Below are positions 41,377-41,805 of a stretch of 41,805 nt of DNA, piece by piece. A model generated the notes under the pieces. The model worked only from the letters and a program-made list of their open reading frames with translations. It did not search any database and was not told the DNA's origin. Both the position numbers and the translations under genes were made by a program. The DNA is from Acidisphaera sp. L21 (GTDB lineage Bacteria > Pseudomonadota > Alphaproteobacteria > Acetobacterales > Acetobacteraceae), in contig NZ_LMUY01000026.1 of the NCBI RefSeq assembly GCF_009765685.1, positions 1 to 41,805 of the forward strand, given 5' to 3'. Position 1 is the first letter of the stretch, and every line of letters starts with the position of its first letter.

Positions 41377-41805
41377 CAGCCGTTGCCCATCATCGTGCCG
41401 GCATAGGCGTTCAACGCCATCTGAACGGGCCTCGCGGCAGCCTGCGCCGTATCATCTGGTGAGGACGGGCAATCCGCGCTCGCGAACTGCGTCGCACCGG
41501 CGGCACCGCCCAGGAAATCGGGGTTGACCGTGGCAAGCGTGGTGTAGGCCTTCGGGTCGGTGATGCTGCCGGGTGTCACAGATCGCATAGCGGCCTCGCT
41601 GCCGGTCACGTCCATTCCCTCCGGCACTGCGGCACGGGTGGTATCCGGCTTCAGCATCAGGACTTCCTGCAGGAAGCTCATGCCGATGGTGCCAACGACG
41701 CCGAGCGGGCCGCCGAAGGCTGCGCCGGTGATCATGGAGCCGAGAACCGATGCCGTCGTCGGGATCGTCTCGCCCGTGGCCTGGCGGTAAATCATGCCGA
41801 CCACC
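41376..41805 (-). CDS. Hypothetical protein, N-terminus cut by window edge
   Basis: The frame is open from the right edge to a TGA that overlaps the L,D-transpeptidase ATG. About 142 residues are visible, so the true start is outside. A Gly-rich hydrophobic segment (SMITGAAFGGPLGVVGTIGM) near the visible N-terminus suggests a membrane or glycine-zipper helix; the rest is Ala/Thr-rich with one Cys. I recognise no family. Coupling to the transpeptidase suggests an envelope-related role. Confidence 0.6.
   Translation of the reverse strand, partial: VVGMIYRQATGETIPTTASVLGSMITGAAFGGPLGVVGTIGMSFLQEVLMLKPDTTRAAVPEGMDVTGSEAAMRSVTPGSITDPKAYTTLATVNPDFLGGAAGATQFASADCPSSPDDTAQAAARPVQMALNAYAGTMMGNG

Noticed and set aside
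1-41805. CRISPR array, intact insertion sequence, intact prophage or toxin-antitoxin pair
   Set aside because: No regularly spaced repeats, transposase, phage structural gene or recognisable toxin-antitoxin module was seen on either strand.

Overview
The window looks like chromosomal DNA from a GC-rich alphaproteobacterium, most likely of the Rhodospirillales/Acetobacteraceae type. I infer this from the high third-position GC, the compact block thioredoxin-TPR / Lon-substrate-domain / Trm112 / DUF971, the style of the chemoreceptor, and frequent GTG/TTG starts with four-base ATGA/GTGA gene overlaps. No taxonomic marker gene is present, so this remains an inference.

Left part (1-10.7 kb), loosely packed metabolic and stress genes: the N-terminal three quarters of a glycogen debranching enzyme (glgX, cut by the window edge), a transglutaminase-like protein, a TylF-type methyltransferase, a short DUF1003-like remnant, a YdeP/FdhF-type molybdopterin oxidoreductase, a small secreted Ser/Thr/Ala-rich protein, a membrane-anchored chemoreceptor with a PAS-like domain, and a DHA2-type MFS exporter.

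Centre (10.8-30.2 kb), a surface-polysaccharide locus. A run of minus-strand genes from 26.7 kb down to 11.1 kb is almost all linked by overlapping stop/start codons: a multi-spanning membrane protein, a possible small ORF, a DUF4214-GT2-GT2 protein, a 1265-residue methyltransferase/coiled-coil/repeat/GT2/GT4 fusion, a free-standing coiled-coil protein, a tandem GT4-GT4 protein, a second methyltransferase, a coiled-coil/repeat/RgpF/GT4 fusion, and a GT-A-like protein lacking its metal-binding motif. A divergent acyltransferase-3 protein with a long extra membrane region lies across a 144-bp intergenic region. Together these could build, methylate and acylate a complex glycan. No flippase, polymerase or ABC exporter is recognisable inside the window. 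The locus is flanked by debris: a frameshifted alpha-L-rhamnosidase N-terminus at 10.8-11.0 kb and an internal GT4 fragment at 29.3-29.6 kb.

Right part (30.2-41.8 kb): a PLP-dependent Orn/Lys/Arg decarboxylase, a Nudix hydrolase, a small conserved-looking protein, a CYTH triphosphatase-like protein, an unusual pair of a PstS-like phosphate-binding protein with an MFS permease, about 1 kb of decayed DNA with tyrosine-recombinase remnants next to a tRNA-Gly(GCC) gene, then a housekeeping block (CnoX-like thioredoxin, Lon-domain protein, Trm112, DUF971) converging on an L,D-transpeptidase and a protein cut by the right edge.

The most interesting part is the glycosyltransferase operon. It combines methyltransferase, coiled-coil and polymerising GT modules in a way that recalls, but does not copy, the WbdA/WbdD chain-length-controlled O-antigen systems, with the coiled coil partly split onto its own small gene.
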